Shown: piece after piece, positions 1-11,595 of the stretch
Layout: each line of letters begins with the position of its first letter
How positions within the stretch are numbered: the stretch's first letter is position 1
DNA from: Stictocephala bisonia
Lineage: Eukaryota > Arthropoda > Insecta > Hemiptera > Membracidae
Assembly (NCBI GenBank): GCA_035578905.1
Contig: JAQJVL010002547.1
Coordinates: 1 to 64,000 of the forward strand
DNA length: 64,000 bases
Direction: 5' to 3'
The notes under the pieces: generated by a model
The model's database searches: none
Told to the model about the DNA's origin: nothing
The model's input: only the letters and a program-made list of their open reading frames with translations
Made by a program: the position numbers and the translations under genes

Positions 1-589
1 TTTAATTCTAGACAGAAAAACAATAATCTTGTTTAGTTTCTGAAACATATTATAATTTCTATATGCTCCTTTATAAAACATTACAAAGCGTTTTCACTAA
101 CCAAATTATCATATTGTAGAATACTAAAGTTTCATGTTATGTCTACCACAATTTTTTAACTGCTGCAGTTCTGTTTTGTAATCACACTTGACACATATGC
201 AAATAGTACTGATACTGGGAACAGTATTTTGTTCAAACACAAGCGAATATAAAACCATAAACATTTGTCAAACATAGCTTCAATGTTTGTGTCATCTAAA
301 CTATCTCTACTTGTAGACACGATAACTAGCTGTACACGAAAATAGTACACAAATTTACAATATATGCACTTTGATATATTCTAAAAATTAATAATAGTAA
401 CTAACAAAACAATATAAAAATAAAAACAATGAAAATATTGTTTACAAACACAACTTAAAGACGACAGCTGGAACTGACTAAAGCTGATTGGTTTAAAAAA
501 AAAAAAAAAAAAAAAAAAACCCACAAAGTTCAAATCAAAAACTCAGTTACCGGTACTCAAAAGTCAAGTAAATATTATTTTTATATTTT
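1..589. other. AT-rich stretch, no gene seen
   Basis: No coding signal is recognised. It contains an A-run of about 25 bases (roughly 495-519). The right edge, near 565-600, is probably the 3' untranslated end of the adjoining minus-strand LINE. An upstream BPNT2 exon was looked for here and not found. Confidence 0.5.
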
Positions 590-673
590 ATTGTACTATA
601 CATCACATTATAGTCTCTTTTTAATCATAGACCCAGTGACTTGTCCATACATACATTTACACACAACAAAATG

Positions 674-1403
674 TTAACAGAAAAATTCATTAAGAGAATA
701 ATATGCTTTTTGCAGAAGCCATTGTTTCAGTTCCTTCTTAAAAGTTGAGAAAGTAGTTATGTTTTGGAAGGTATCAGGCAACCTATTAAAAATCTTAGCC
801 CCCAAATAATAAGGAGAATCTTCATACTTGGACAGTCTATGTTGATTTGTTGGTAAACTGTTTTTGTACCTTGTATAATGTTCATGAATATCTTTCTGAT
901 ATAAAAAATAGTTTTTATTTTTGAAAGTAAAACAGGCCAATTCCAAGATGTATAGAGAATATAGGGTAAGGATGTTCAAGTCTCTAAATAATGCTCTACA
1001 GGGGTAATTAATTGGTTTGTCAGCAAGTATGCGGACAACACGTTTCTGTAAAAAAAATATCCGGTCAGTGCCAGTTGAGTTACTCCATACAAGAATGCCA
1101 TATTTTAATAATGAAAAAAATAAGCATAATATACCATTGTCTGTACATCCTTAGACGTAACCTTTTTAATCATTCTAATGGAGAAGCAAGCAGAGTTTAA
1201 TTTTTTCCCAAGTTCATCTAAATGGTCTTTCCAGTTAAGATGTTGATCTATAGTGATGCCAAGAAATTTTACACTATTATGGCTATTTACTACTGCACTA
1301 TTTATTACTAAATCAAAATTCTCTTTTTGAAAATAATTTGATTGAAACGTTAAAAATTGAGTTTTTGCTATGTTCAATGATAAACCATTAGAGTTAAACC
1401 AGT
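674..1403 (-). pseudogene. LINE-A ORF2, 3' part (C-terminal RT region)
   Basis: This part continues the RT downstream of the hAT insertion. From 1403 downward it reads NSNGLSLNIAKTQFLTF, then the VKFLGITIDQHLNWKDH block that follows the RT palm in Jockey/CR1-type elements. The frame is lost at an A-run (1114-1120). It resumes with the LLKYGILVWSNS block and runs without further stops to TGA/TAA at 674, ending in FKKELKQWLL and SLNEFFC. The frameshift in a homopolymer is the only defect here. The region has no catalytic residues; it is the conserved C-terminal extension of the RT. Confidence 0.8.
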
Positions 1404-4053
1404 CAGGGCCGCCCAGAGACTTTTGGTGGCCCCGGGGCAAAGTTTACCATGTGGCCCCTTCCTTCACTTCAAAATAAATTTAATTACTCTGATTGTCAAA
1501 TATACTATAATTGATATTTTACTTTTAGCACATTCTACGATATTCTTACTATCTCTTTCGTTAGATTACTATTGTAATTAAGATTCTTGTTCATGGACGT
1601 TTTCTCAGGGCTAGCTGCGAAGCTCCGATAAGTTTTTCTCTAATTGTCATATACTTTTTAAACATTTCTTTAAGTATTACCGCTACAATAACATCAATCT
1701 CTCATAACAAAACTGATATTCTTTAATATTAAATAAATAATAACGAACCAAGCATTGCCACAGTCAGTTGCATAGGCAGTTGCATAGTTGGGCGCAGCAG
1801 CTCTTCGATTGCCAGTTGAGGAGCCATCCTCACCAATGATATTAGCTGTGGGCAAGGGAGGGAGGGGCCAATAAATTTGTATAGGCCACTTGGCTTTCCT
1901 AGCTAAAGAGCAAGTGGCCGAATGTTCACGAAGTAAAATAATTTGGTGAGCGCGAACATCTAGTGCTTTAAAAACAGTCAACTGAGAGTTGATGTTATGT
2001 TATGGTTTTCAAAACAGGTTGTAGATCACTGGGTACGTAGCTTATTGATGTTGGACATTAAAACATCTAGTTTATATTCGTGATTTTAGTTTGTCTTTGT
2101 GCTAAACTTTAAAACTATTCAATTTTTATTTCACAGGCATAAAAGGCATTTTGTACCAACTCAATTTTCTCAGCATAAAACATAGTAAAATTTATGTCTG
2201 TCAAATTGGATACTATATCATTGATGTACATCACAGTGTACACGTCCGTACAGTGACAGTCACGCAACAAACAATAAATATTGTATTAATGATTGTCAAA
2301 AATGAAAATGGCTTACTCGTTCGTCAGTGACAGTAAAAAAATTATGAAAACTATTTTGATTTGACGTAGATTTGTTATGTTAATGAATGACAACATTAAT
2401 CAAATATGCTATTTGTTTGGGAACAACCTGTACGTGGGCATAATTGGTTTTTAATCAAGAGCTACTCTACTGAATATGTTGAGAATACACCCCTGTTCCT
2501 GTTACAGTTTCAGGGTAAATTAAACCAGACAATAAAAGAGTTACAACAAGTTAAATGTTACAAAATAAATATTATTCAAAAGGAGTTGTACAAATCTGAA
2601 CAATGATGATTTTTTATCTATTAACGGTGTACTTAAGAGCTCCTCTTTTCATTAAGACCTATGTCATAATATATTGGTAAAATATCTTTACGAACATCCA
2701 TGTCATAATAACTAGTAAGTTTAAAATGTCAAAGGAAACATTACAGTAGAGAAAGTAAAAAAAATTGCATGTACAGTAATCTCTGGTTAACCGGTTAAAT
2801 ATGATGGAAGATGAATCCGGATAGTACAGAACGTAACAAAATTATAATTTTTAGACAAGATTATGCCACGCAATTCCTCCCGCGATAGCGTAGGGTAAGT
2901 TGAATCTAATGCATCACACACATATTGTTGCATATCCGTTAAGCGAGCGGTGATGTTGTTGTATATGCATATTTACCAGATTTAAGTACCTAGAAATCTA
3001 CTGTAATTTAGTGGTTTCATTGTTAATTTATTCTTGTTGTACTGTAAAAATATATAATTTACTTTGCAGTATATTACAATACTATATTGAAACATTTATA
3101 GTCTATTTTTATTGATTTCAATAAAACGTTACCATAAATTACTAGGCCTAACTTTAGCTCTTTGTTCTCTCAAAATCTTTAAATGGAGTATGAATCATAG
3201 CAAATTAAATTAATTTATAATTATAATAGTTTACTAGGAAACCCAAAAGAACGCATTAAATTACAGAAATATCACTCTATAAAATACAACAATAACAAAA
3301 TATTTCTTTACTGGACGACAATAAACAAACAGACTAATGATTAACGATGTCTCTGATCTACCCTTCATGACAATTAATTGAACTCTTCCAGCCATGTTGT
3401 TACAATATTGTATATTTTGCCTGCGGGTTTTTTGGGTGCAAAACACAGTTACTACTGAAATACGACTACTATTTCTTAAATTTAGTGCGTATATTGAACA
3501 ATTAGCTGATCAATGCCGGGAAAGAGTGCAACGTTACCACGTTCGAACGGAGTGCCGCCGCCTACTACCAGCTTTGAAACCAAGTTTGTAAGAACCTTTT
3601 CTCATAAAGACTTCGCAAACTGGAATTTATATTTTGGTGTGTTCACAAGCTGCATGCCTTTATAAAAAAAGGCATACACTTATATACACTTGTTCGCAAA
3701 CAAGACAACTGGCGAGGGGTGCAGTTGCAGTCACACACCAACCAGCGCGCATGCTGTCACACCACTATGTCGACCGCTGACAAACTTCAAAGACCAGTGT
3801 ACAACTTGCTCCAAAAGGCTCCCTGGTTGCTATAAAACCAATGGTTTAGTTTAAACGTTTTAAAACTAAAACTGGAAAACTTATCTGTCCTAATATCACT
3901 TTTGATATTTTGATACAGGCCTGAATCGTTTCTTATCTAGTAGATTATTAAGTATTTTCTTTTTTGTTACATGAAATGTGGCCCCCCTGTGAACTAAATC
4001 TGTGTGGCCCCGGGGCAATTTGCCCCTTTTGCCCCCCCCTCTGGGCGGCCCTG
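1404..4053. mobile_element. hAT-type transposon (non-autonomous) inserted in LINE-A
   Basis: The left end CAGGGCCGCCCAGAG and the right end CTCTGGGCGGCCCTG are perfect 15-bp inverted repeats. They are flanked on both sides by the 8-bp sequence AAACCAGT (1396-1403 and 4054-4061). An 8-bp target duplication with CAGGG termini is the hAT signature. Just inside each end is a related GC-rich block, TGGCCCCGGGGCAA, in inverted arrangement. I find no transposase in the 2650 bp; the open frames inside are short and unconvincing. The insertion interrupts the RT reading frame exactly after the codons for TDWF. Confidence 0.88.
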
Positions 4054-6250
4054 AAACCAGTCAGTAAAAAGTGGCACTTGTGATAGTATAGAACAGCTCA
4101 GTATATCATAATCAGGTTCTTCAAACAATACAGTAGTATCATCAGCGTACTGAATAAGATCCAAGTCCAGCAATTTAAATAGATCATTAACATAAATTAT
4201 AAATAGGACCGGTCCTAGGATTGACCCTTGAGGGACACCAACTGAAACTTCTTCCCAATCTGATGAGTTATAAATATCATTGGCATTGACCACAGTTTTT
4301 TGTTTTCTCTGAGCCAAGTAAGATTCAAACCAGTTTAAGGAAGCATTACCTATACCATAATGTTTCAATTTTTGAATCAAAATTTCATGTATGACACAGT
4401 CAAAAGCCTTGGACAGGTCGAAGAACACCCCACAGATGCGCCGCGACCTATCCAAGGCCACAAGAACTATGTCAACAAATTTAGCTATTGCTGTTTCTGT
4501 TGAGAAACCTTTACGAAAACCATGTTGGGTAAAGTTGATTATGTTGTTCTGTAAAAGATAATCATTTAACTGCAAACAAACAATCTTTTCAAAAATGTTT
4601 GAGAATGATGTTAGAATTGCAATGGGGCGATAATTATTTAAATCGTTAGGATTACCTCTTTTATAAATAGGCTTAATAAGTGCATATTTCAGTCTCACTG
4701 GGAAAATACCACTTTCCAGTGACTGGTTAATAATTTTTACAAGTGGTGGAACAATGATATCAACAACATATTTAATTACTCTAACAGGTATTTTGTCCCA
4801 TCCCACCGATTTAGTGTTATTCAGAGATAATATGGCATTCTTTAATGTTGCATTACTGACTGCTTTAAAAGAAAACGTACTAGTTGGGCGTGTGAAACGA
4901 GCATGGGCCAAAGCTTTTTTCAAATCATGTTTAGTACTTAAATTTTGGAATACGCTTAAAAAATGCTTATTAAAATCATCAGCAAGTTTCTTCGCAGCTA
5001 TAGACTTAGGTACATTAGGATTTAAATCAGGCATGACATTTTTGGTGGCGTTTTTCAACCCAAGTTCATTTTTAACAACTGTCCAAGTTGATTTGGTTTT
5101 ATTGTCTTTGCTAGCAATGTAGTTATCATTGGCTAGCCTTTTTGCTGCAGTAACTACTTTTTTAAAAACTTTCTTGTAATTTTTAACAAATTGTTGGAAA
5201 AACGGACTTTTGTTAGTTTTGGATTGTGAATGTAACAGTCTTTTCCTTTCTGCAGAAATCTTTATACCTCGTGTAGCCCATCTAATAGAGGCATTTGCTA
5301 CATCAACCCTCTTTTTTTTTAAATGTTTGTCAAAAATTTTACCAAAATCTTGTAAGAAAGAATTAAAATTTTCATCAACCGTTAACCTATTGTTAAATTT
5401 CCAGGTGACATTATTTAAATCATTTTTAAATGCTGATAAATTACTTAAAGAAAAGTTCAAGATATCCTTTTTTTTAGATTTACATTGGCTTCTACAATTC
5501 GGTTGTAACAAAGGTGGTAAAGTTAAAATTAAGGCACTGTGATCCGATTCAGTTAAGGTGATAATACTTTTTATATGCAACTTATCAAGCCTCATGTTTG
5601 TAAAAACATTGTCAATGCATGTGCTTGATCTAGGTGTGACTCGGGTAGGTGCATTAAAATTTGGATTGAAACCATAACATTGAAAAAGTTCCAACATCTT
5701 AGTAGCATTATTATTAGGTTTTAAAAGATCGAAATTGTGATCAGAAGCAATCAGTATGTGTTTATTTTTTGATTCAGAGCTAATTTTATTCAAGAGTTTA
5801 TCCAATAAGCCCAGGAAAGGACTCTCATATTCAAACTTTGGTACTCTATATATGGATATTAGCAGAATTTTTAGTGCTGAAATTTCCACAAAAGAAGCTT
5901 CAAATATGTTTTGTTGTGAATACAGTTTTAAATCCTTTCTAGGTTTTCCAGAATATTTTTTATTTATTAAAATACAGGACCCACCACGATCAATTTGAGG
6001 TCTAGCAAAATAATCACATTATGTGAAATTGTCTAATTTATGAATTTTAGAAATATTACTTTCAGAGAGCCAGTATTCATTTAAGGAAATAAAGGAAACA
6101 TTATTTTTGACATTATTGACATAAATCTGTAGGTCTTCAAACTTATGAAGAAAGCCCTGAATATTTAGGTGTAATATTGCGGGATCACAGGCCTGTACAT
6201 TGTTAAAAGTTGTGTTGTTGTTTTCAATAGAAGCATGTCCATGTTTTTTA
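4054..6250 (-). pseudogene. LINE-A ORF2, 5' part: endonuclease plus reverse transcriptase
   Basis: The apurinic-type endonuclease begins near 6190 (LHLNIQGF, then SLNEYWLSES with the catalytic Glu). An in-frame TAA at 6021-6019 interrupts it, and it continues with RPQIDRGGSCIL, then SDHNFDLLKP and TESDHSALIL (catalytic Asn/Asp and His). The RT follows with YRPIAILTSFSNIFEK, DLSKAFDCV, GVPQGSILGP and YADDTTV (the YADD codons are at 4149-4138). The ORF then runs artificially into the hAT end. Apart from the single stop the frame is open for more than 2 kb, so the element is degraded but still well preserved. The product would make the target nick and copy RNA into DNA at the chromosome. Confidence 0.85.
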
Positions 6251-7408
6251 AAGGATTCTTATTAAAACTATTACAATGTACTGGGCAAGAGTTTGTTTCC
6301 GTTAGAGCATGTATTTGGATCTGTTCCTGTTCATATGTGTTGTGCGAATCCAGTCTACGCTCTGAGTCCAAGATAGATTGACCAGTGAAGCCACAGAAGA
6401 AAGATGTTTCTACTGAGGTGTCCAGCACTGAGTCTTTAGTAGAATCACCAATTAACTTCCGCATACAGTCCAGTTTCTGAGTTTCCGGAGTGGACCATCC
6501 ATGGAATGGAGTTGTTGGAGTGCTGGAACCAGATGTAAGAGCAGAGGACACTATTGACCCCATCACAGCACAATCCGGAGTTGAGATGTTACCACCAGTA
6601 GAGTCTGTTTGTTGCACCTCACATGGAAGATGTGGTGCTGCAGACGAACACATTGGGGACTCCTCAAGAACAGTCTGAGTCTCCACCACTGACTTGCTTG
6701 CCACTTGGTCTAATTTGGGCGTAATTGTTGTACCTTTCACATAAACCTCAGAATTCACACCACTTCTTAAAGTTTCAGACATTTTTATTATCTTCAAAAT
6801 TTCCTTGGACACAAATTGTTTTCCCTTTTTGTTGATGTGTAAGCCATGCCTTGTATGGTAGCGTCTTTCAATCAAGTGAAGGTCTAGTAGATGGATGTGA
6901 CTATTTCTATGAGCTATTTCTCTAATTATATAGTTAATACCCATGATTGTTTCATTTATAATGCTGTCTTCTCGAACGTCATATCTGTATGGTACTGTAG
7001 ACATGATCACGTTGGAGTTCTTGAGTAGATCTAGCTGCTTTTTAAGATATTTTGTAATTTCATTAAAAAAATTAGGATTGTTTCTGATGTTGCTATCTTC
7101 AATTTTACTAGTCCCACCTATGACTACTATGAAGTCCCTATTTCCATAGGTAGTGGTATTGTCTATTTTATTGCTTATGATGGCAGAAAAAAGTGTCTGA
7201 ATGGGGGCACCTGATTGGACATGACTAAAAATGTTATATTTGTCAACATTATCATGTTGTAAATAATGCGACACATCACGACCCTGGCTATCGCAGAAAA
7301 GGGTTATTTTAGATCGGGAGTCAGTAAGGCCACTCTTTTCATGAGAAATATGTATGTCTCCATATTTGCTTTTTGCGTGAGTTTGTCTGTTGGAATCTTC
7401 AAGTTTTT
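6165..7408 (-). pseudogene. LINE-A ORF1, second half: SGNH-hydrolase-like domain
   Basis: The open frame extends upstream of its first ATG (7274) to the T-run at 7404-7408, where it abuts the protease half in a different frame. It opens with KITLFCDSQGRD, the block I nucleophile motif of SGNH/GDSL hydrolases. It continues with VVIGGTSKIED (block III region) and TVPYRYDVRED, and ends the domain with YHTRHGLHINKKGKQ (block V His). SGNH domains occur in ORF1 proteins of several LINE families, where they are thought to act in nucleic-acid or membrane association; that role here is inference. The C-terminal 190 residues are Ser/Thr-rich and unrecognised. Its tail overlaps the start of ORF2. Confidence 0.7.
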
Positions 7409-8482
7409 AATTTTTCCGCACTGTTCCTCTAAGCAACATTTGAACCTCACTATCTGAGCTCCTTGATCATCTATTTGTTTAATGTATTGCTGTATGTCCT
7501 TTTCAAGGCAATTTATTTTATTCTGTAGCATAATATGCTTAGAAGTAGCAGCATTTGTAGTTATGCCACTCTTGGTTAACTTTCCGGAGTTATTGACAAT
7601 ATCAGGTATAATGCTATTAAGCTCACTACATGACTGTCCTGCCATAAAAACTACAGAGGCCAGTTGTGCCCTCTTTGTCCATATATCAAAATTGCTGAAG
7701 TCTGGCAGTGACACCAAAACTTCATTGTCAGCTGATATACCATGTGCACTCAATATTTTGGATATAATTGCTTCTGCTACCAATACCACGTAGATACCAC
7801 AGTCCACATAGTTTCTCTGTTGTGGGGTTTGCTGAGGAATAATGGGAATGTCGTCATTGTTTTTGTTAATGTACGGACTCATTTTATTTACAACTTTATG
7901 TGCCGATTTCAGGTTATTATTTCTCAAGGAATCAAAATAATAAAACTTGTTATGAGCACGAATATAGACAAGCAGACTCCAGTGACTACCTGTAGTGGTT
8001 AATACTGTGCTTTGTGAGTCATTTACAAGCAATATTATGTATTCTGCCCGATCCAGATTAAGACGGACCAAAATATTGTCAATATCTTCCAAGCATTTTG
8101 CAGCTTGAACAATGACTGGGTTTACTATGTTCACTGGATGCCTGTTTAGTAATGTATTATTAATTAGATTAAAATAAATTTGTATGGGATCATCAGCAAT
8201 CCATTCATTATTGAGTATTGAAAGTAGAAATGGTATTTTATTATCTGTCCCTACAGCCACAGAGGCATGTTGAATCAAAGTATTAGATGCAAGAACTTTT
8301 TTATGGCCAGAATTTACTTTTCCATTTGAACCTGGGTTTTTATTATTATTTACATTTATTTTTTGTTCTTTTAGCTTCATTTGAGGTGTCCTGTCTTTTT
8401 GTAGTAAACCAATGTTTTTCTTATAAGACCTGGTTACCATCGGGCTAGTACTATGTTTTGGTCCATTTAATGAAATGTCCAT
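7304..8482 (-). CDS. LINE-A ORF1, first half: Ulp1/SENP-like (C48) cysteine protease plus coiled coil
   Basis: 392 codons from ATG 8482. Residues about 90-240 match the Ulp1/SENP8 fold: NNEWIADDPIQIYF (the W-x-x-D entry motif), GSHWSLLVY with His167, YYFDSL with Asp184, and PQQRNYVDCGIYV with Gln222 and Cys228. The His-Asp spacing of 17 and Gln-Cys spacing of 6 are those of the NEDD8/SUMO protease family, so the catalytic site looks complete. Residues 315-360 form a Leu/Ile-rich coiled coil, as in many ORF1 proteins. The frame stops at 7304 only because of a one-base shift at the A5 run (minus strand; T-run 7404-7408). In the neighbouring frame the protein continues without a stop into the SGNH domain, so the ancestral ORF1 was probably one protein of about 770 residues. 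The substrate is unknown. Confidence 0.75.
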   Translation of the reverse strand: MDISLNGPKHSTSPMVTRSYKKNIGLLQKDRTPQMKLKEQKINVNNNKNPGSNGKVNSGHKKVLASNTLIQHASVAVGTDNKIPFLLSILNNEWIADDPIQIYFNLINNTLLNRHPVNIVNPVIVQAAKCLEDIDNILVRLNLDRAEYIILLVNDSQSTVLTTTGSHWSLLVYIRAHNKFYYFDSLRNNNLKSAHKVVNKMSPYINKNNDDIPIIPQQTPQQRNYVDCGIYVVLVAEAIISKILSAHGISADNEVLVSLPDFSNFDIWTKRAQLASVVFMAGQSCSELNSIIPDIVNNSGKLTKSGITTNAATSKHIMLQNKINCLEKDIQQYIKQIDDQGAQIVRFKCCLEEQCGKIKNLKIPTDKLTQKANMETYIFLMKRVALLTPDLK

Positions 8483-8671
8483 TGTATTATTAACTCAATC
8501 TACTTAAATTAAGTTTGATAAAGTGCAAGACTATTTGATGAATAACTATAGGCTATATAGTATTAAAAAGATTTGTATAAATATGCATATATTCATTTTC
8601 ATAAAAATTGTTTGAAATAATTTAATTTCAAGTATTCATTAATTATAAACAGTGACTTTATTGGAAGCAAA
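8483..8671 (-). other. Probable 5' leader of LINE-A
   Basis: An AT-rich stretch directly upstream of the ORF1 ATG with no coding signal. It is probably the 5' untranslated region of the retrotransposon, but its 5' boundary cannot be placed. Confidence 0.3.
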
Positions 8672-8760
8672 AATATTAATGCAAGGGAGGGACTTGAACT
8701 GAGAACCCCTGACACATTAGTAAGTCACTCTGCCAACTGAGATAACAGTGCTTGTTGTTG
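8672..8760 (-). repeat. tRNA-derived SINE head (degenerate)
   Basis: On the minus strand the block TATCTCAGTTGGCAGAG resembles a pol III A box with a tRNA D-arm. Thirty-odd bases on, GAGTTCAAGTCCC resembles a B box and T-loop. The T-stem and acceptor stem do not pair, so it is not a functional tRNA. It is best read as the head of a tRNA-derived SINE, or of an old tRNA pseudogene. Confidence 0.5.
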
Positions 8761-9256
8761 GTGTTGTCTGATAAGACCTCAGTCTGCCAGCTGCTTGCCT
8801 GTTGTCATCTATCTGGGCCTTCCTAAATCTGTCATTATTGTCAATTTAAAGAGATTATTCTTATCACCTTATTCACAATGCACTGTTATCACTGCAAGTT
8901 ATATTTTCCACTGTATAAAAGTCTGATAATGTTTTACAACAAATATAGGTAGTCACTTCCAAGTGTTTTAAGTCAAGAACAGTTTTTTTAGGTTATAATG
9001 AATGGCACATTTAAGCAACTTAAATTTATATTTCATTCTGCATTTAAAATTAGAGTCTAAGTGATCACTTTATAAAATGGTATTTACACTTCAAAAATCA
9101 CCATTCTAATCTTGCATACCTAAACAATACAGTACACAATTCAAAAAACTTTTAAGCACTATTACAGACTGGTTGTTGTACTGAGGCCAAACCTAACCTA
9201 TTACCACGGAAACTATAGACACTTTAAACAATATCTGGAACGAACTGGAAATGAAA
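8761..9256. other. Intergenic, nothing recognised
   Basis: AT-rich sequence without coding signal or clear repeat structure. It may include the body of the SINE-like element to its left. Confidence 0.4.
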
Positions 9257-9348
9257 TAAAAGATCGATAACCGATGTCAGGCTGAGTTCGCCTATGGTGT
9301 GGAACGGGAAAATAGCGATATCTGACTCAGTTCGCCCATGAAGGTTAA
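9257..9348. mobile_element. Possible solitary end of a TTAA-type element
   Basis: Reading inward from TTAA (9345-9348) on the minus strand, the sequence CATGGGCGAACTGAGTCAGAT is followed about 30 bp further in by a close second copy, CATAGGCGAACTCAGCCTGA. Repeated subterminal motifs next to TTAA are what the complete TTAA elements at 14.5, 16 and 50 kb show. No matching opposite end was found, so this is tentative. Confidence 0.3.
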
Positions 9349-10095
9349 AAGTCCATTTTAGGGCCCCCTAAACCCAAAAAGTGGTTGTTTGAACAAAAAA
9401 TTTGATGTATGTGCACTTCGCTGGAGACAAAACGAATGGATTGATTTGTATGAAATTTATTATAGACGTACTATGTCCATAGTAGATTAGATATACAATC
9501 CAATATCTTCAGACCATTTTTTCACTTTTTTAATTTAAATTTTTTTAATTTTTATGGGTAAAAACATACAAAAATGGAATTTTCTCAAAAACGGCCCAAA
9601 CGATTTTGTTTTAATTTTCAGGAAAGATATGAATTACAGTTTAAATTATGTTAGTAAAAACCTCATGTCCTTAACTTTAACAATTTTTTAGTTATAACAT
9701 TTTTTAAACTGGCAAAAACATTAAAAATTTTCAAGCTTCAACGGTTTTGATTAAATTTTCAGTAAAGATGCAAATTAAAATTAAAATGTTTGTTATATAT
9801 TTTATTTTATATATTATTTACCACTCCACTAAGTTGTTGAAGGTTGTACACATAAAATCTTACTATGTGATTAATTGAACAGCTGCTTTTGAAGATTATT
9901 TTTGTCCATACATTTATTTAAATACAATAAGTGCTTCATCTGTACATGCCTTAGAAATGTAATTAGTTGATTATCTGTTTTTAAAAATCTGACATAAAGG
10001 GAAAGGGAGAAAGTTTGTGCCAGTTATCAGGTACCATTTATTTTTATGATGAAATCATACTAGATATTAGAATAATTGAATGAAAATTGTTTTAG
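9349..10095. other. Upstream intron or intergenic sequence of BPNT2, no exon seen
   Basis: AT-rich. It contains two weakly similar blocks around CAAACGATTTTGTTTTAATTTTCAG and CAACGGTTTTGATTAAATTTTCAG (about 9597 and 9740), a degenerate internal repeat. The BPNT2 exon expected upstream, encoding the metal-binding DPLDAT motif, is absent from this window. Confidence 0.4.
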
Positions 10096-10250
10096 AGAAC
10101 TTGCTAGAGTATGTGACTACGTTAGTTTGCTTGGCCTACAAAGGTCGACCGATCATTGGTGTGATCCACAGACCATTTGGAGAAGACCTTCAAACAACTT
10201 GGGCTTGGGTTCAAAGGGGAATGTCCATGGATCTGGTGTCTTACAAAAAT
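10096..10250 (+). CDS. BPNT2: BPNT2/IMPAD1-like exon (third last)
   Basis: This exon encodes ENLLEYVTTLVCLAYKGRP, IIGVIHRPFGED and TTWAWVQRG. It matches the central sheet of the inositol-monophosphatase-fold enzyme IMPAD1/BPNT2 (Golgi-resident PAP phosphatase), which hydrolyses 3'-phosphoadenosine 5'-phosphate produced by Golgi sulfotransferases. The acceptor is TTTTAG at 10090-10095 and the exon starts in phase 1. The donor GTTAGT follows 10250, which leaves phase 0, exactly as the next exon needs. The upstream part of the gene, including the transmembrane anchor and the DPLDAT metal site, lies outside the window or in sequence I could not recognise. Confidence 0.8.
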
Positions 10251-11595
10251 GTTAGTATCCAAAAAGCTGAGATTTATTTCTACTTTAATAAGGATAACCG
10301 TTTAAATAAATGAAAAGTATGTTCAAACATGTTTTCTGCTGTACTAAGAAGGAGCCTTGTGTATGGTTGGGTATATAAAAAATTACCCAAGTATAAAAAG
10401 TACCAAAGTAAAAAATTATATTTACTATCTGAAACTACGTACAAAATATTGAGTGTTCCATAAGAAAAAATTGATTTGGCCACTATATTGGAAAATGGCT
10501 GTTGTTTTGAAAATTTTTAACTACATATTTGTAAACCACTATAAAAACAAGGAAATAAAAACCCCTATAAAGGGGGACAACCATTTAAAATTAGTTGTCA
10601 GCTTTATATTTTACAAGATCCCATTGGTGGCACAGTTAAGAACACCCTGCATATGTTGTTCTATTGCATATTAATACTCCTGCTGGTCTTTCCAAATTAG
10701 AACACGATAAATACACTTTAATTTTCTTTTTTAGAGTAAACTGGTACATCATTATTACTGAATACTGAATAAACACATTAAACTGAATTTCATAGAGAGT
10801 GAGTTTCATACAAATTATAATTATAAAAAAAATAGAATGAAATTTTTTTTATAATGCTGTCTTTTATCGACCTTATTTAATTGCAGACCCATTATAACAT
10901 AGTAAAAATGTACTACCTATTATAGAAAAGCACAAAATTAAAAACCAGGTTTATCGAAGGTTTTATACAGAATATAAGAAAATTAAAAACAATAGTTATT
11001 AAGAACACAAATCACTTTCAAATTTGTAAGGTTCGTTCACTCCATAAACAGCAAACAAATATGTCAAAACATCACAGAGTTTTTTTCTTTTTTTTTTTTT
11101 CTCCATGTTACCAATTAATCATTGAAACAGATAGGATACAGAATCTGTTCTAATGATCAGTATAATTCAAAGGACCAAATAACACGTTTATTACCCATAG
11201 TTTGTGTTGGTGATGACTTTTAATAGTTAGTGCTTTGGTATCTGAGATGCTGTTAAAATTTCAACAAGTACCTTACAGGTACGTGCAAATTTTATCTTTA
11301 TTTTAACTTTATTTTTAAAGCAGCTAATCTTCCCTATGTACAGGTAAAGTGAAATCCCATATAACCCTGTAGGGAGAGCTAGCTTCAATCCTGTCAACCC
11401 CTGTTCCTAGTTAGATATTACATTCTATTATTCCCATTGGCAGAGCCCAGGTAAATTCTAGTCCTTTCTATAGATTTTATTGATTGTTTATTTCATGCTA
11501 CTTCATAAAATCATATTTTCTTCAATTAAAATAACCATAATGATATATATAAGTAAATTCAAATTCATATAGTAAAAAGTTATGTTGTTTTCCAG
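10251..11595 (+). other. BPNT2 intron
   Basis: Intron between two BPNT2 exons, bounded by GTTAGT and TTTTCCAG. It is AT-rich, with a pyrimidine run near 11080-11100, and no mobile element is recognised in it. Confidence 0.6.

Larger units (their letters stand above)
590..8482 (-). mobile_element. Non-LTR retrotransposon (LINE-A) with two-domain ORF1, interrupted by a hAT element
   Basis: Reading on the minus strand, ORF1 (8482-6165) encodes a Ulp1-like protease followed by a coiled coil and an SGNH domain. ORF2 (about 6250-674) encodes an endonuclease of the EEP fold and a reverse transcriptase. ORF2 overlaps the end of ORF1 in another frame. The RT type (GVPQGSILGP and YADD blocks, a conserved C-terminal domain ending in SLNEFF) places it in the broad Jockey/CR1/L2 group, but I cannot fix the clade. 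The copy is old or damaged. It has one frameshift in ORF1, one in-frame stop and one frameshift in ORF2, and a 2.65-kb hAT insertion in the RT. The 3' end near 590 is approximate because no clear tail or target duplication was found. Confidence 0.8.

Noticed and set aside
4754..5542. Plus-strand open frames inside LINE-A
   Set aside because: Shadows of the RT/endonuclease gene on the minus strand.
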